64,000 nt of DNA from Salisediminibacterium beveridgei. GTDB taxonomy: Bacteria; Bacillota; Bacilli; Bacillales; Salisediminibacteriaceae. A program made the translations under genes and the position numbers. Under the pieces are notes generated by a model. That model searched no databases and was not told the DNA's origin. It worked only from the letters and a program-made list of their open reading frames with translations. The stretch lies in the NCBI RefSeq assembly GCF_001721685.1, contig NZ_CP012502.1:3286001-3350000 (forward strand), in the 5' to 3' direction. Shown here one piece after another: positions 1-8,635 of this stretch (the first letter of the stretch is position 1; the number at the start of each line of letters is the position of its first letter).

Positions 1-197
1 TGATCATGGAGACCGGGGGAACCGGATCCCACGGCGGGATTGTTGCGAGAGAATACGGAATTCCGGCGGTGGCCGGGGTTGAACGGATCAGCGAGAAGCT
101 CCATACCGGTGACAGAGTGACGGTGAACGGGAGTACCGGACAGGTTGTCCTGTTAGAAAAAGCAAAGGACGAAGAACCGATAAACAAGACGATTTAA
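1..197 (+). CDS. PEP-utilising phosphotransferase, C-terminal end (partial)
   Basis: Only the end of a gene that begins left of the window is present. It encodes the swivelling phosphohistidine domain of a PEP-utilising enzyme: GGTGSHGGIVARE holds the phospho-accepting His (family form GGxxSHxAIxAR) and is followed by YGIPAVAG and a short charged tail. In this family (PEP synthase, pyruvate phosphate dikinase, rifampin phosphotransferase) the His carries phosphate from PEP to the second substrate. The tail alone cannot say which member this is. A TetR gene starts 21 bases downstream, which recalls B. subtilis yvkC (an Rph homologue) next to yvkB, so an Rph-like enzyme is favoured by inference. 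Confidence 0.85.
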   Translation, partial: IMETGGTGSHGGIVAREYGIPAVAGVERISEKLHTGDRVTVNGSTGQVVLLEKAKDEEPINKTI

Positions 198-218
198 AAC
201 CAGGAAGGAGTTTCTGTC

Positions 219-827
219 ATGGCTAAGCAATCAGGCGGGCGGAAATCGCTGAAGCGCATTGAACTTCTCGATGCGGCGGAAGAATTACTCATCAAAAAAG
301 GCATCCAGTCCGTCACGGTGGAAGAGATTGTCCGCGAGGCCGGTGCCAGTAAAGCAACGTTTTATAAGCATTTTACAGATAAAAAGGATATCGTGACCCA
401 TGTGGTGGAGAGGGTTTTTCACATTTCACTCTCGAAAATAGAGAACACCCTGCAGGAAGCGAAAGCATCGGAACTCACTCAGGAGATGTTTCTCGATGTG
501 TTTGATCTGAAGCACTATGAGCAACTGTTCCAATCGGACTTTCTGAAGGAATTGAACAGCATCTATCCGGATCTGGTCAGGCAGTACAACGACTGGGTCA
601 TGACGAAACGGCTGCCTTTGTTCCGCGAACTCATGCGCATGGCAAAAATCGACGGGATCATTCGCATCGATATCGACCCGGATGTCCTTATTCATTACAC
701 CTTTTCAGTAAGAAAAGCCATCAAGGAGCTCTTTATCAACCAGCCTGAAGTGATGGATCAATATGACCTGAAAGAGTTCAGCGAACAATTTTTCGACATC
801 TACCTGAACGGGATTCTAGAGAAATAA
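219..827 (+). CDS. TetR/AcrR family transcriptional regulator
   Basis: A 202-residue protein with a typical TetR N-terminal helix-turn-helix at about residues 12-58: the region with LLDAAEELLIKKGIQSVTVE, then GASKATFYKHFTDKKD, which matches the family recognition helix. The remainder is the helical ligand-binding and dimerisation domain, whose ligand cannot be read from sequence. An AAGGAG ribosome site lies 8-10 bases before the ATG. It follows the PEP-utilising enzyme by 21 bases, so the two are probably co-transcribed and the regulator may control that operon. A hairpin terminator follows at 840-867. Confidence 0.9.
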   Translation: MAKQSGGRKSLKRIELLDAAEELLIKKGIQSVTVEEIVREAGASKATFYKHFTDKKDIVTHVVERVFHISLSKIENTLQEAKASELTQEMFLDVFDLKHYEQLFQSDFLKELNSIYPDLVRQYNDWVMTKRLPLFRELMRMAKIDGIIRIDIDPDVLIHYTFSVRKAIKELFINQPEVMDQYDLKEFSEQFFDIYLNGILEK

Positions 828-839
828 GAGAGCAATAAG

Positions 840-867
840 AACGTGCCTGGGAAAGGCCAGGCACGTT
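840..867. terminator. Hairpin terminator between convergent genes
   Basis: AACGTGCCTGG and CCAGGCACGTT form a perfect 11-bp stem around a short loop. It separates the TetR gene (+) from the convergent GGDEF/HD-GYP gene (-), so it probably serves both. There is no long T run immediately after the stem on either side. Confidence 0.65.
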
Positions 868-869
868 GA

Positions 870-3605
870 TCAATGGTTTTTAATTTGTGATGCAATGATC
901 TCCCCTGTATTCCAATCAATGATGTCCATGAACGCATCGACGATATCCGCTCGGAACTGTTTATCACGTGTGATGTTTAACGCCTTTTCAACCTGATCGA
1001 TGGCACGTTTTTCACCGTCTGTCATCTCTTTGGTCATGATATCGTAAAGCTCCGCGAGACTGATGATCTGCGCTTCAATCGGGATCTCATCACCTTTCAG
1101 CTGTCTCGGATAACCGTTGCCGTCATAACGTTCATGATGCGCCAGTACCGCGTCGGCAACATCTTTGTAATGGCTGATATTACTCAGTATATGATACCCG
1201 CTTTCCGGATGCCGCATGAATTCCTGCCACTGCTGGTCATCGAATTCCTTTGTCCTTTTAACCAGTTCCTTCGGTAAGGACAATTTCCCGATATCATGAT
1301 AGCGGGCTGCTTTTTGGATCCGGTTGATTTGCCATGCAGGCAGGTTCAATTGCCGGGCAATCGCTTCACTGTACCTCTCAACCTCTTCCCCGTGCCTTTT
1401 TTCATCAGGGAAGGTTTCGAAAAAGTAGGAAGCAAGGGATTCAAATGCTTCTTTTTCACGTTGGTTTTTCTTAGTCATTTTGTCCATATACATATCCGCC
1501 TCGGCTTCTTCCAGGAGGTGATCAACCACTTCCTGCGGGCTCGCTTTCAACGATGACCCCAGGGCAACGGACAGTTTCATATGCTCAATGTGTTCGTTTT
1601 GCAGGGATTCAGTGAGCCGGGAGCGGATCGTGATCAGGTCCTGCTCCTGCGTATTCGGCAGGATGATGATAAATTCATCTCCCCCCACGCGTGAAATAAT
1701 GTCATCATGACGGCATGCTGCATTGAGGACAGATGCCACCCTCTTCAATAACTCATCACCGGAATCATGCCCAAAGACATCATTGATGAGCTTCAGCCCG
1801 TTCACGTCCATATATAAAAAGGCCAGCGGATAGTTTCTCGGTGTATCCAGCCGTTTCAGTTCCTCCTCGAAAAACAGACGGTTATAGAGCCCGGTTAACG
1901 TGTCGTGAAACGTCATTTTCCGGATTTTTTTATTCTCCTGCCTCTGTGCCGTCACATCACGAAAGACCACAACCACACCCGATAAATAGTCATCCACATC
2001 AAAAAGTGGAGATGCCGTCATTTCGATACCGATTTTCCGGCCATCGGGCAGCACCATCACTGAATGATCTCCAGTTGAATACACCTGCTCTTTGGAAATA
2101 ACTTCTTTCACCGGATTGGTAAGCGGCGTCTCTGTTTCGTCTTCCACGAGAGCAATGACTTCGCTGAACACTTTTCCTTTGATGAATAACTTAGAATAGC
2201 CGGTTAATAACTCGGCAATATGGTTGATAAAAATAATATTTCCATTGAGATCGGTTGTGATGACCCCGTCACTGATGGATAAAAGCGTCGTCTTGAAGTA
2301 CTCCCGTTCGGATTGGAGCGTTCGTTCGTTTTCCTTCAGTTCGGTCACATCGCGAATATACCCGTGCCAGATAATCTTGCCATCTTCATGTTTCTCAGGC
2401 TTGGCATAACCCCTTAGCCAGCGCTGTCCCCGCGATGGCAGATTGACCCGGTGCGTATCTTCCCAGACGGTCAGGGTATTCGCCGAATGGGTGATGGATG
2501 CCGCGACCTTCTCATAGTCCGATTTTGCCACCCGTGATAGCACGTTGTCCGCAGATTTCTGTGCTTCTTCGGGCGTCACTTCATAGATATCCCAGATCCC
2601 TGAGCTTGCAATCGGGAAAAAGTGGTGACCATCGGGATTCAGCTGATATTGATAAATGGCTCCTGGAACCTGTTCAACCAGATCCAGGTATTGCTGATTC
2701 CGTTCATGGAGTTCCTTTTCAAGGGATTTACGGTAACTGATGTCACGGGCAACCGCGATAATCGAATCGTCCAAAAGCGTTGCACGCCATTCAAGGTAAA
2801 CGGTCTCATTGTTTTTCGTCACCAGCCTGTTCACAAATTCATCGATTCGTTGATTGTCATAAAGCGTCTGGAATTGCTCTTTTGTCGCTTCATAATCCTC
2901 AGTATGAATAAAATCGATGATCTTTTGACCCGTCAGTTCATCTTTCGTAAAACCTGATTTGTGCTCCCATTCACCGTTAATCTTCAAAATTTCCCCTTCC
3001 AAAGAAACGATCGTTAACAGATCCAGGGTGTTTTCAAAATACGTTTCGAGTTCAGCTGTTTTGTCCAGCACACCATAGATTAACGGATCATATGTATAAT
3101 AGGCTTTCAGTTGTTCAACGAGCCGGGGATCACTGCCAGAAAATGTGTCCAGCTTCTCCTTATCGATGATATCCGGTGAAGCGCCCCGGAATATGAACCC
3201 AACCTTGTTCTCAGAAATCAAAAAGATCGTGACATGGAACCATTTGGCCAGGGGTTTGCAGTAGCTCTCCTGAATCATGGGGCCGTCTGTCCCTGTCACA
3301 CGATCAAGCGCATGATCAAGAAGCGTTTCTTCAATCAGATTCAACTCGACGAGAAAAGAAGCGGGTTTGTATTTGGCGTCACGTTCTGCCAGGTGAAACA
3401 TCCCGTTAAATGCTGGGTTCACGAAGGAGACTGTCGGAAGCTGATGATGGCGATCCTGGTATGTCACCTCAACAAATGGATGAGGAAAATTCATCATTAT
3501 CGACTTCATTTCCTCCATGGAAAACAATACATCATTCATAATTCGCAACGCTTCAACACCAGGACAACCAAATGGTAATATCCCCCGTCGAAACTCCCCC
3601 CTCAT
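870..3605 (-). CDS. PAS-GGDEF-HD-GYP cyclic-di-GMP signalling protein
   Basis: A protein of up to 911 residues. In order: an N-terminal PAS-like sensor region, about three PAS/PAC domains (roughly residues 185-560), a GGDEF domain (about 565-720, intact RVGGDEF active site) and an HD-GYP phosphodiesterase domain (about 730-905, with HDIGK and HHERYDGNGYP). GGDEF domains make c-di-GMP and HD-GYP domains hydrolyse it, so both activities are plausible. No transmembrane segment is evident, so it is probably a cytosolic sensor. The start is uncertain: no clear ribosome site precedes 3605, and the Met at 3539 is an alternative. It is monocistronic and convergent with the TetR gene. Confidence 0.9.
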   Translation of the reverse strand: MRGEFRRGILPFGCPGVEALRIMNDVLFSMEEMKSIMMNFPHPFVEVTYQDRHHQLPTVSFVNPAFNGMFHLAERDAKYKPASFLVELNLIEETLLDHALDRVTGTDGPMIQESYCKPLAKWFHVTIFLISENKVGFIFRGASPDIIDKEKLDTFSGSDPRLVEQLKAYYTYDPLIYGVLDKTAELETYFENTLDLLTIVSLEGEILKINGEWEHKSGFTKDELTGQKIIDFIHTEDYEATKEQFQTLYDNQRIDEFVNRLVTKNNETVYLEWRATLLDDSIIAVARDISYRKSLEKELHERNQQYLDLVEQVPGAIYQYQLNPDGHHFFPIASSGIWDIYEVTPEEAQKSADNVLSRVAKSDYEKVAASITHSANTLTVWEDTHRVNLPSRGQRWLRGYAKPEKHEDGKIIWHGYIRDVTELKENERTLQSEREYFKTTLLSISDGVITTDLNGNIIFINHIAELLTGYSKLFIKGKVFSEVIALVEDETETPLTNPVKEVISKEQVYSTGDHSVMVLPDGRKIGIEMTASPLFDVDDYLSGVVVVFRDVTAQRQENKKIRKMTFHDTLTGLYNRLFFEEELKRLDTPRNYPLAFLYMDVNGLKLINDVFGHDSGDELLKRVASVLNAACRHDDIISRVGGDEFIIILPNTQEQDLITIRSRLTESLQNEHIEHMKLSVALGSSLKASPQEVVDHLLEEAEADMYMDKMTKKNQREKEAFESLASYFFETFPDEKRHGEEVERYSEAIARQLNLPAWQINRIQKAARYHDIGKLSLPKELVKRTKEFDDQQWQEFMRHPESGYHILSNISHYKDVADAVLAHHERYDGNGYPRQLKGDEIPIEAQIISLAELYDIMTKEMTDGEKRAIDQVEKALNITRDKQFRADIVDAFMDIIDWNTGEIIASQIKNH

Positions 3606-3756
3606 AAAACAACATGGTGAAAATGGGAACAGATGAAAACGGTCGTAGATAGTAGATAACTACAGTGTAAAATGTAATGATTCGATTGTCCATAAAGGGC
3701 GTTTATTCTTCTCATATTGTTCACCAGTTGACCGGTTTAGATTCTGCGTATCCCAA

Positions 3757-3802
3757 AAAAGCCCGGCCGCAGGAACAAGGGGTCATTGTTCCTGCGGCCG
3801 GG
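3757..3802 (-). terminator. Strong hairpin terminator for the sigma/anti-sigma operon
   Basis: A 16-bp perfect inverted repeat (CCCGGCCGCAGGAACA at 3762-3777 and its complement at 3787-3802) is followed on the minus strand by CTTTTTTGGG. It would end transcription arriving from the anti-sigma gene, 160 bases after its stop codon. The rest of the 3606-3962 gap shows no convincing gene; it includes a GGGTCAGGCAC motif near 3945 that recurs in other intergenic hairpins of this window. Confidence 0.75.
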
Positions 3803-3962
3803 GAGTCTTTCCTTCATCCGGTTGCATTAATCAATCGATTCCGTTTCGATTACCTCTGTTCCGTATATTTGCCACTCTCCATCTGCTTTTCAAAACTCAT
3901 GAAAAGAGTGGCTGATTCCGCTCAGAGAAGCGCTTTCTCCAAACGGGTCAGGCACACCCTGA

Positions 3963-5471
3963 TCATCCTTCGTCAGTCAGTTGGTCTCCGTCCTCCCATT
4001 GCCAGAAGTCTTCAATGATCGAGGTCATGCGTGAATGGCTATGCGCCGCAGTTTCCCAGCTTTCCGAGTGTCTTTCGATATAGAAATAACGTCCGTTTCG
4101 TTCACCCAGTCTCACGGACCCGACCATCTCAGCATTTTCGTTCGTTCTATTCTCAAAAACATCGACGGCCCAATCGGGTATCCGGTTTGCATCTGTTTCG
4201 TCCCGCATGTTTTCCCCGTAAGCATAGTGATCGAGAATATAGGTCCAGGCTTCACCCTGTGTGACACCTTCGTCAAAGATGCCGATGCTGATCTGGCCTG
4301 CGGGATCATCCTGCTCGTCAAGGAGATACTGCTTCACCTGGCCATCGCGGTCCTCGCTCACGGAGAAGTCCGCACTGATATAGGTGCTGAAGCCCAGTTC
4401 CTCGTCGCGGAAGAGCACCACGTCCGTTGCAATGGGCGAGTCTGCCGTAGGAGATAGAACAGTCTTCTCTTCCATTCTCCCGGTTGCTTCATCTTCTGGC
4501 CGATCTTCCTCATGCACCGTGGCCGGAAATGGAACGGCAGTATGTGCCAGAACTGCTTCCTGATAGAGTGCCGTCTCCGGGTGATTTTCATCTGTGATGC
4601 TCGTAATGATCAGCTCCCGTCCGAGAAATTCTCCGTGAAAGACAGTCAGCTGCTTTCCGTCATCATCTGCTGCGACATAGCCTCCTGCGATATCGTACGG
4701 ATCATGGTGGCCAAATACGCTGTAATCAGAGACCTCCTCTTCACTCAGCGTTACACGTTCTTCGTCATCCAACCCGTTTTCCTGCAAAATGTCATCGATC
4801 ACCGTGGCCACATCGTCCCCGTCTGCCCCTGATGGTAAATAATCAAACAGGACTCTGCCGTCCAACGACACCCGATCACGGGTCAAGTCACCTTCCACCT
4901 GCTCTTCGTTGACATCCCAGTCTTCAGGTGTAAAGGCTGTCAATTGAATCTGATTCGCATCCGTTCGGGTAAACCATTCCTGCCAAGTATCCTCACCAAC
5001 AGTCAGTTCAAAAAGCCGGTTCTGTTCATCCGCTTCTTCGTCATCGATCATTTGAAATGATATGTCTTCCGGATCTGATTCTTCAACCGGTTCTTCCTGG
5101 TTTTCATCGTTTTGTTCATTATCCGTTTCGTCATTGTTTTCGTTCTCTTCTTCATTCTCTTCATTCACAGGCACCGTGCCGTCCCCAAACCAGCCCGGGA
5201 ACGCATCCTGTACAAAATCGGTATTGATCAGGATCAGTCCGCCAAGTGCTGCGGCAGTAACGGTTCCACCGATTCCCATGAACATCGTTTTCCGCTGCTG
5301 CCACTTGCTGATCGAGGCGTGTTCCGCACGGGCCTCCGATACACCCGATGCCATGGCTTCCAGACTTGCCTTCTCCGCCTGTTCAGAAAGAGGACGGTGC
5401 ATCTGTTTCATCAGCTCCGCTACCTCTCGATCCTGTTCGTATTCATGATTTTGCTGATGCCGTTTACTCAT
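3963..5471 (-). CDS. Probable membrane anti-sigma factor with large acidic outer domain
   Basis: A 502-residue protein. A basic N-terminal cytoplasmic segment of about 60 residues is followed by one transmembrane helix (about 63-83, MFMGIGGTVTAAALGGLILI). After this comes a low-complexity stretch very rich in Glu, Asp and Asn (about 105-135) and a large extracytoplasmic domain that I do not recognise. The gene overlaps the upstream ECF sigma gene by 8 bases, the usual arrangement of a sigma factor and its membrane anti-sigma. No zinc-type anti-sigma motif is visible, so the assignment rests on topology and context. The acidic linker fits a salt-adapted organism. Confidence 0.65.
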   Translation of the reverse strand: MSKRHQQNHEYEQDREVAELMKQMHRPLSEQAEKASLEAMASGVSEARAEHASISKWQQRKTMFMGIGGTVTAAALGGLILINTDFVQDAFPGWFGDGTVPVNEENEEENENNDETDNEQNDENQEEPVEESDPEDISFQMIDDEEADEQNRLFELTVGEDTWQEWFTRTDANQIQLTAFTPEDWDVNEEQVEGDLTRDRVSLDGRVLFDYLPSGADGDDVATVIDDILQENGLDDEERVTLSEEEVSDYSVFGHHDPYDIAGGYVAADDDGKQLTVFHGEFLGRELIITSITDENHPETALYQEAVLAHTAVPFPATVHEEDRPEDEATGRMEEKTVLSPTADSPIATDVVLFRDEELGFSTYISADFSVSEDRDGQVKQYLLDEQDDPAGQISIGIFDEGVTQGEAWTYILDHYAYGENMRDETDANRIPDWAVDVFENRTNENAEMVGSVRLGERNGRYFYIERHSESWETAAHSHSRMTSIIEDFWQWEDGDQLTDEG

Positions 5472-6021
5472 ATGCCGTCACCTCATTTCCCATGCGGTCG
5501 ACCAGTTCTGCTCTGGCCCGTTTTTGCAACGCCTTGACTGACATCGACGTCTTGCCCATCACCTTGGCTGTCTCTTTAATGGAGAACCCTTCCACGAATC
5601 GTAAATGCAGCACGTCCCGGTAGGATTCCGGGAGGTTACTGATGGTTGTCATGACCGATTCCGTCTCCATTTGCCTCATCACGGTCCGCTCTGCGGACTC
5701 ACCGGATTCCGCGACTTCTTCCAGGGTACTGTCCTCCACGGCTGTGGAACGCCTTTTCTTATTGCGCGTCCGGTAGTAATCAATCACGGCGTACTTCGCA
5801 ATCGCAAACAGCCATGTCTTAAAGGTTGAATCCCCTTTGAATGTCGCCAGTTTCCTCGCTGCTTTATGCATCACATCCTGCAACAGCTCCTGGGCATCAT
5901 GGTAATCATTCATTTGTATGTACAGATACTGAAAGATGCCGTGGACATAGCGTCCATGCAGCTCTTTCATCGCTTCATCATCGCCATCCAGAATGGCCTG
6001 AACCAGTTCTTCATCCGTCAT
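5464..6021 (-). CDS. ECF RNA polymerase sigma factor
   Basis: A sigma-70 family protein of about 185 residues. Region 2 includes DYHDAQELLQDVMHKA and FKTWLFAIAKYAVIDYYR, and region 4 includes LPESYRDVLHLRFVEGFSIKE and the DNA-binding helix with MSVKALQKRARAEL. The start at 6021 is chosen because GGGGTG lies 5 bases before this ATG; the frame is open further upstream without a better site. The gene overlaps the putative anti-sigma gene, so the two are translationally coupled. The upstream region has TGAACA and CGTT elements loosely like an ECF promoter, but the spacing is not convincing. Confidence 0.9.
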   Translation of the reverse strand: MTDEELVQAILDGDDEAMKELHGRYVHGIFQYLYIQMNDYHDAQELLQDVMHKAARKLATFKGDSTFKTWLFAIAKYAVIDYYRTRNKKRRSTAVEDSTLEEVAESGESAERTVMRQMETESVMTTISNLPESYRDVLHLRFVEGFSIKETAKVMGKTSMSVKALQKRARAELVDRMGNEVTAYE

Positions 6022-6271
6022 CTTCACCCCGCCTTTCATTCTCTTTACCCCCTTCGACGATACAGATTGTAAAAAGTGTCGCAACGATTGATTTTTTTAA
6101 AGGTTGTTCAAATGTCAGGCGGATCAAACGAAAAATTCCATCCCTGCTGACATCGTAACCATTCATTTTTTTAGCCACCAGTGAAATTTTTATGAATGTC
6201 ATTGCACCAAAACCGTTCATGATTTACATTTGCACCCATGTCATCTTTATAAATGAATCAGGAGGGATCGT

Positions 6272-6955
6272 ATGAAACGACTGATATGGATTACAAGCAG
6301 TGCCTTGTTACTGGTATTTGTCGCCTGCAATGGCGCAGAAGAGTCCACAGACCAAAACGCCTCCTCTTCTGTTGAAGAAAACGGCGAGATCGAAACCAAC
6401 ACCAACGAGGAAGCAGAGAACGATGATGCAGATGAGGAAATCAATCATCCGCTTCCAGATGAACAAGCTGACACCATAACCGAAAAAGCAGCATCAGTGG
6501 CAGACGCTCTCGAGGAGCAGGACATGGAACGCGTAGCTGAGTATGTTCACCCTGAAAAAGGGCTGCTGATCCATCCCCAATCCTGGGATGCGGGTGACAA
6601 CTATGCTGCATTTACCGCTGAGGAGACAGCCGGATTGGCAGACGACGATACCCGCTATGATTTTGGCACCTTCAGTCCCGAGGGCCCAATTGAAGAAACC
6701 TACACAGCATTCGCCGAACAATTTATGGATGATTTCGCGTTTCTGGCTGATGCCAGGAAAGAGCTTACGGACCCCGGCTTTGACGCATTGACAGAAGCCC
6801 ACCCCGATGCCACCTTCGTCGAGTTGCATGATCCCGGCAATGAAGAAGATTTTAACAGGGCAGATTTCCAGTCACTTTGGATCGCCTTTGAGCAACTGGG
6901 CGACAAATGGCATCTCACAGCCATCGCCGGTGAAACAATTCATGATCATAAATAA
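6272..6955 (+). CDS. Acidic lipoprotein of unknown function
   Basis: A 227-residue protein with an N-terminal signal sequence ending in a lipobox-like FVAC (Cys near residue 19), followed by a Ser/Glu/Asn/Asp-rich linker to about residue 65 and a folded domain with Trp and His residues. It should be lipidated and sit on the outer face of the membrane. CAGGAGGG precedes the ATG by 6 bases. I recognise no family. It is divergent from the ECF sigma operon and might be a target of that sigma factor, but this is only positional inference. Confidence 0.75.
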   Translation: MKRLIWITSSALLLVFVACNGAEESTDQNASSSVEENGEIETNTNEEAENDDADEEINHPLPDEQADTITEKAASVADALEEQDMERVAEYVHPEKGLLIHPQSWDAGDNYAAFTAEETAGLADDDTRYDFGTFSPEGPIEETYTAFAEQFMDDFAFLADARKELTDPGFDALTEAHPDATFVELHDPGNEEDFNRADFQSLWIAFEQLGDKWHLTAIAGETIHDHK

Positions 6956-7054
6956 AGAAAACTTGGCTTTTCGCCAAGCTTAGATGGCGAAAGCCTTAGT
7001 TGCACTTATACTACTTTCCTTTAGCGAACTTAAACTTTACTATGTAGTATTAAA

Positions 7055-7107
7055 AATGCCTGACCCGTTGTGCGGCAGGGTTTCACAGCACATGAGGGTC
7101 AGGCATT
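7055..7107. terminator. Bidirectional hairpin terminator (GGGTCAGG-type)
   Basis: AATGCCTGACCC (7055-7066) pairs with GGGTCAGGCATT (7096-7107). The outer flanks give T runs on both strands. It sits between the lipoprotein gene (+) and arsM (-). The same CCTGACCC/GGGTCAGG arms recur elsewhere in the window. Confidence 0.75.
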
Positions 7108-7111
7108 ATTT

Positions 7112-7873
7112 TTACGCTTTCACGGCTTCAATCACAGCAGACACGATCTCTTTTTTGCCATGTTCATTGTCATCCCATGCGTTCAAAAGGTCATCGCTGG
7201 TGTCTGATTTGGTGATGCGAATGTCCTTGAAGCCCGCCTCCATCAGGATTTCTTCGAGATGTTCCACCCTTTCAGCCCCAATGGTGCAGTCACTGACGTT
7301 CGGATCCTTCCAGGCATCTTCCGGCACGGTTCCGGTGAGTCTGACAATGTCCGCAAAGTGGATCCGTCCCCCTGGTCTGAGTACCCGGAAGGCTTCCTGC
7401 ATCACTTTGTCCTTTTCCGGGGAGAGATTGATGACGCAGTTGGAGATGATCACGTCCACTTCCTGGTCAGCCAGAGGAAGATGTTCGATTTCACCCAACC
7501 GGAAAGACACATTCGTATATCCTTGTTCACGGGCATGTCCTCTCGCCTTCTCGATCATGTCATGGGTCATGTCCACGCCAATCACCTTGCCTGCTTCACC
7601 GACTTTTTGTCTCGCAAGAAAGGCGTCAAACCCTGCTCCGCTGCCGAGATCCAGGACCCTTTCACCTTCTTGAAGGTTGGCGATGGCTGTGGGGTTTCCG
7701 CACCCAAGCCCGAGATTTGCGCTCCCGCCTGCCGACAGGTCCGCGTCCTGATACCCCATCGTTTTGGCCAGTGTCACCGCCTGCTGGTCACCTCCGCAGC
7801 ACCCCTGACCTTGTGTTTTCGCGATGCTGCTGTAACGCGTTCGCACGTTTTTCCGTTGCGTATCTGCCTTCAT
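7112..7873 (-). CDS. arsM: Arsenite S-adenosylmethionine methyltransferase
   Basis: A 253-residue class I SAM methyltransferase matching the ArsM family, which methylates As(III) to volatile or less toxic forms in the cytoplasm. Seen: an N-terminal Cys pair in QGCCGG, the GLGCGNP motif, the SAM-binding loop VLDLGSGAGFDAF, the NCVINLSPEK cysteine motif and a downstream Cys in DCTIGAE. These cysteines correspond to those that bind arsenite in characterised ArsM proteins. The gene starts 65 bases after a SigZ-like sigma gene on the same strand and should share its promoter and ArsR-like operator. No arsR, arsB or acr3 lies in the window. Confidence 0.93.
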   Translation of the reverse strand: MKADTQRKNVRTRYSSIAKTQGQGCCGGDQQAVTLAKTMGYQDADLSAGGSANLGLGCGNPTAIANLQEGERVLDLGSGAGFDAFLARQKVGEAGKVIGVDMTHDMIEKARGHAREQGYTNVSFRLGEIEHLPLADQEVDVIISNCVINLSPEKDKVMQEAFRVLRPGGRIHFADIVRLTGTVPEDAWKDPNVSDCTIGAERVEHLEEILMEAGFKDIRITKSDTSDDLLNAWDDNEHGKKEIVSAVIEAVKA

Positions 7874-7937
7874 CTGTCATTCCTCCTTTTTGATCGTTCA
7901 TGAATGAAGACGGATGCTGGCAAAAAGGGTCGCAGAT

Positions 7938-8492
7938 TTACGCACAGCAGACACGTTTTTTCTCATAGCGGATGACGTTACCATAAGCATCCACTTCCAC
8001 ATCGCAGCAATTCAGCAAGATATCCTTGAGCTGCCTTTTTGCCCGTTGCACCCGTGTTTTGGAGCCCGACAGGGAAAGATCCAGATGCGTCGAGATCTGC
8101 TTGTGCTTCCATCCTTTCTCCACATACAGACTGAACGGCAACTGATACTTTTCAGGCAGCTTTTGAAGCTCTCTCTGTATATACGAAGCGCAGCCCAGGT
8201 TCTCGTTGTCCGCCTCTTCAAAGGTGACAGGACCCGGTTCATCCTGGACGTGTTCACGGGGCACTTCCATCCGTTTTTTCCGGTAATAATCCGTCACCGT
8301 GTGCCTTGCAATCTGGTAGAGCCACCCCCGTACATGGGCCACGTCCGCGATCTTGTCCTGCTGTTGCAGAGCCTTCAGCCAGACGTGCTGCAGGACATCT
8401 TCTGCGTCATGGGGATTCGCTACCTTCTTGAAAACAAACCCCCTCAGTTCCTGTTCAAACGTCTCCACCATCCGGTCCAGTTCAGCTGCCAT
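7938..8492 (-). CDS. sigZ: SigZ-like ECF sigma factor with cysteine-rich tail
   Basis: A 184-residue ECF sigma factor. Region 2 includes ANPHDAEDVLQHVWLKAL and VRGWLYQIARHTVTDYYRKK; region 4 includes LPEKYQLPFSLYVEKGWKHK and a helix with SLSGSKTRVQRAKRQL. The C-terminus continues past region 4 with a Cys pair (LLNCCDVEV) and ends in KRVCCA, an extension characteristic of the SigZ group. GGGGTG precedes the start by about 8 bases. No anti-sigma gene adjoins; instead arsM follows directly. The cysteines could let the sigma factor itself sense thiol-reactive metalloids, which is inference. Confidence 0.88.
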   Translation of the reverse strand: MAAELDRMVETFEQELRGFVFKKVANPHDAEDVLQHVWLKALQQQDKIADVAHVRGWLYQIARHTVTDYYRKKRMEVPREHVQDEPGPVTFEEADNENLGCASYIQRELQKLPEKYQLPFSLYVEKGWKHKQISTHLDLSLSGSKTRVQRAKRQLKDILLNCCDVEVDAYGNVIRYEKKRVCCA

Positions 8493-8507
8493 CCGTATCC
8501 ACCCCTT

Positions 8508-8552
8508 TATATAATCATTTGATTATATACTAAACCAGAAACCGGTTTTCAA
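8508..8552 (-). promoter_or_regulatory. sigZ-arsM promoter with ArsR-like operator
   Basis: Minus-strand -35 TTGAAA (8547-8552) and -10 TATATA (8524-8529) are 17 bases apart. A perfect palindrome overlaps the -10: TATATAATCA (8508-8517), TT, TGATTATATA (8520-8529). ATCA-TGAT palindromes are typical ArsR/SmtB operators, so a metalloid-responsive repressor encoded elsewhere probably controls this operon. Confidence 0.7.
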
Positions 8553-8560
8553 CAAGGGAA

Positions 8561-8612
8561 AAGCGCCTGATTCCAGTACAGATTTGGATTTCTGCAAAGG
8601 CATCAGACGCTT
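8561..8612. terminator. Possible hairpin terminator
   Basis: AAGCGCCTGAT (8561-8571) and ATCAGACGCTT (8602-8612) pair with one mismatch. The hairpin lies downstream of the minus-strand antitoxin gene. No strong T run follows, so its terminator role is tentative. Confidence 0.4.
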
Positions 8613-8635
8613 AAATTACAAATGATTTATCTTTT

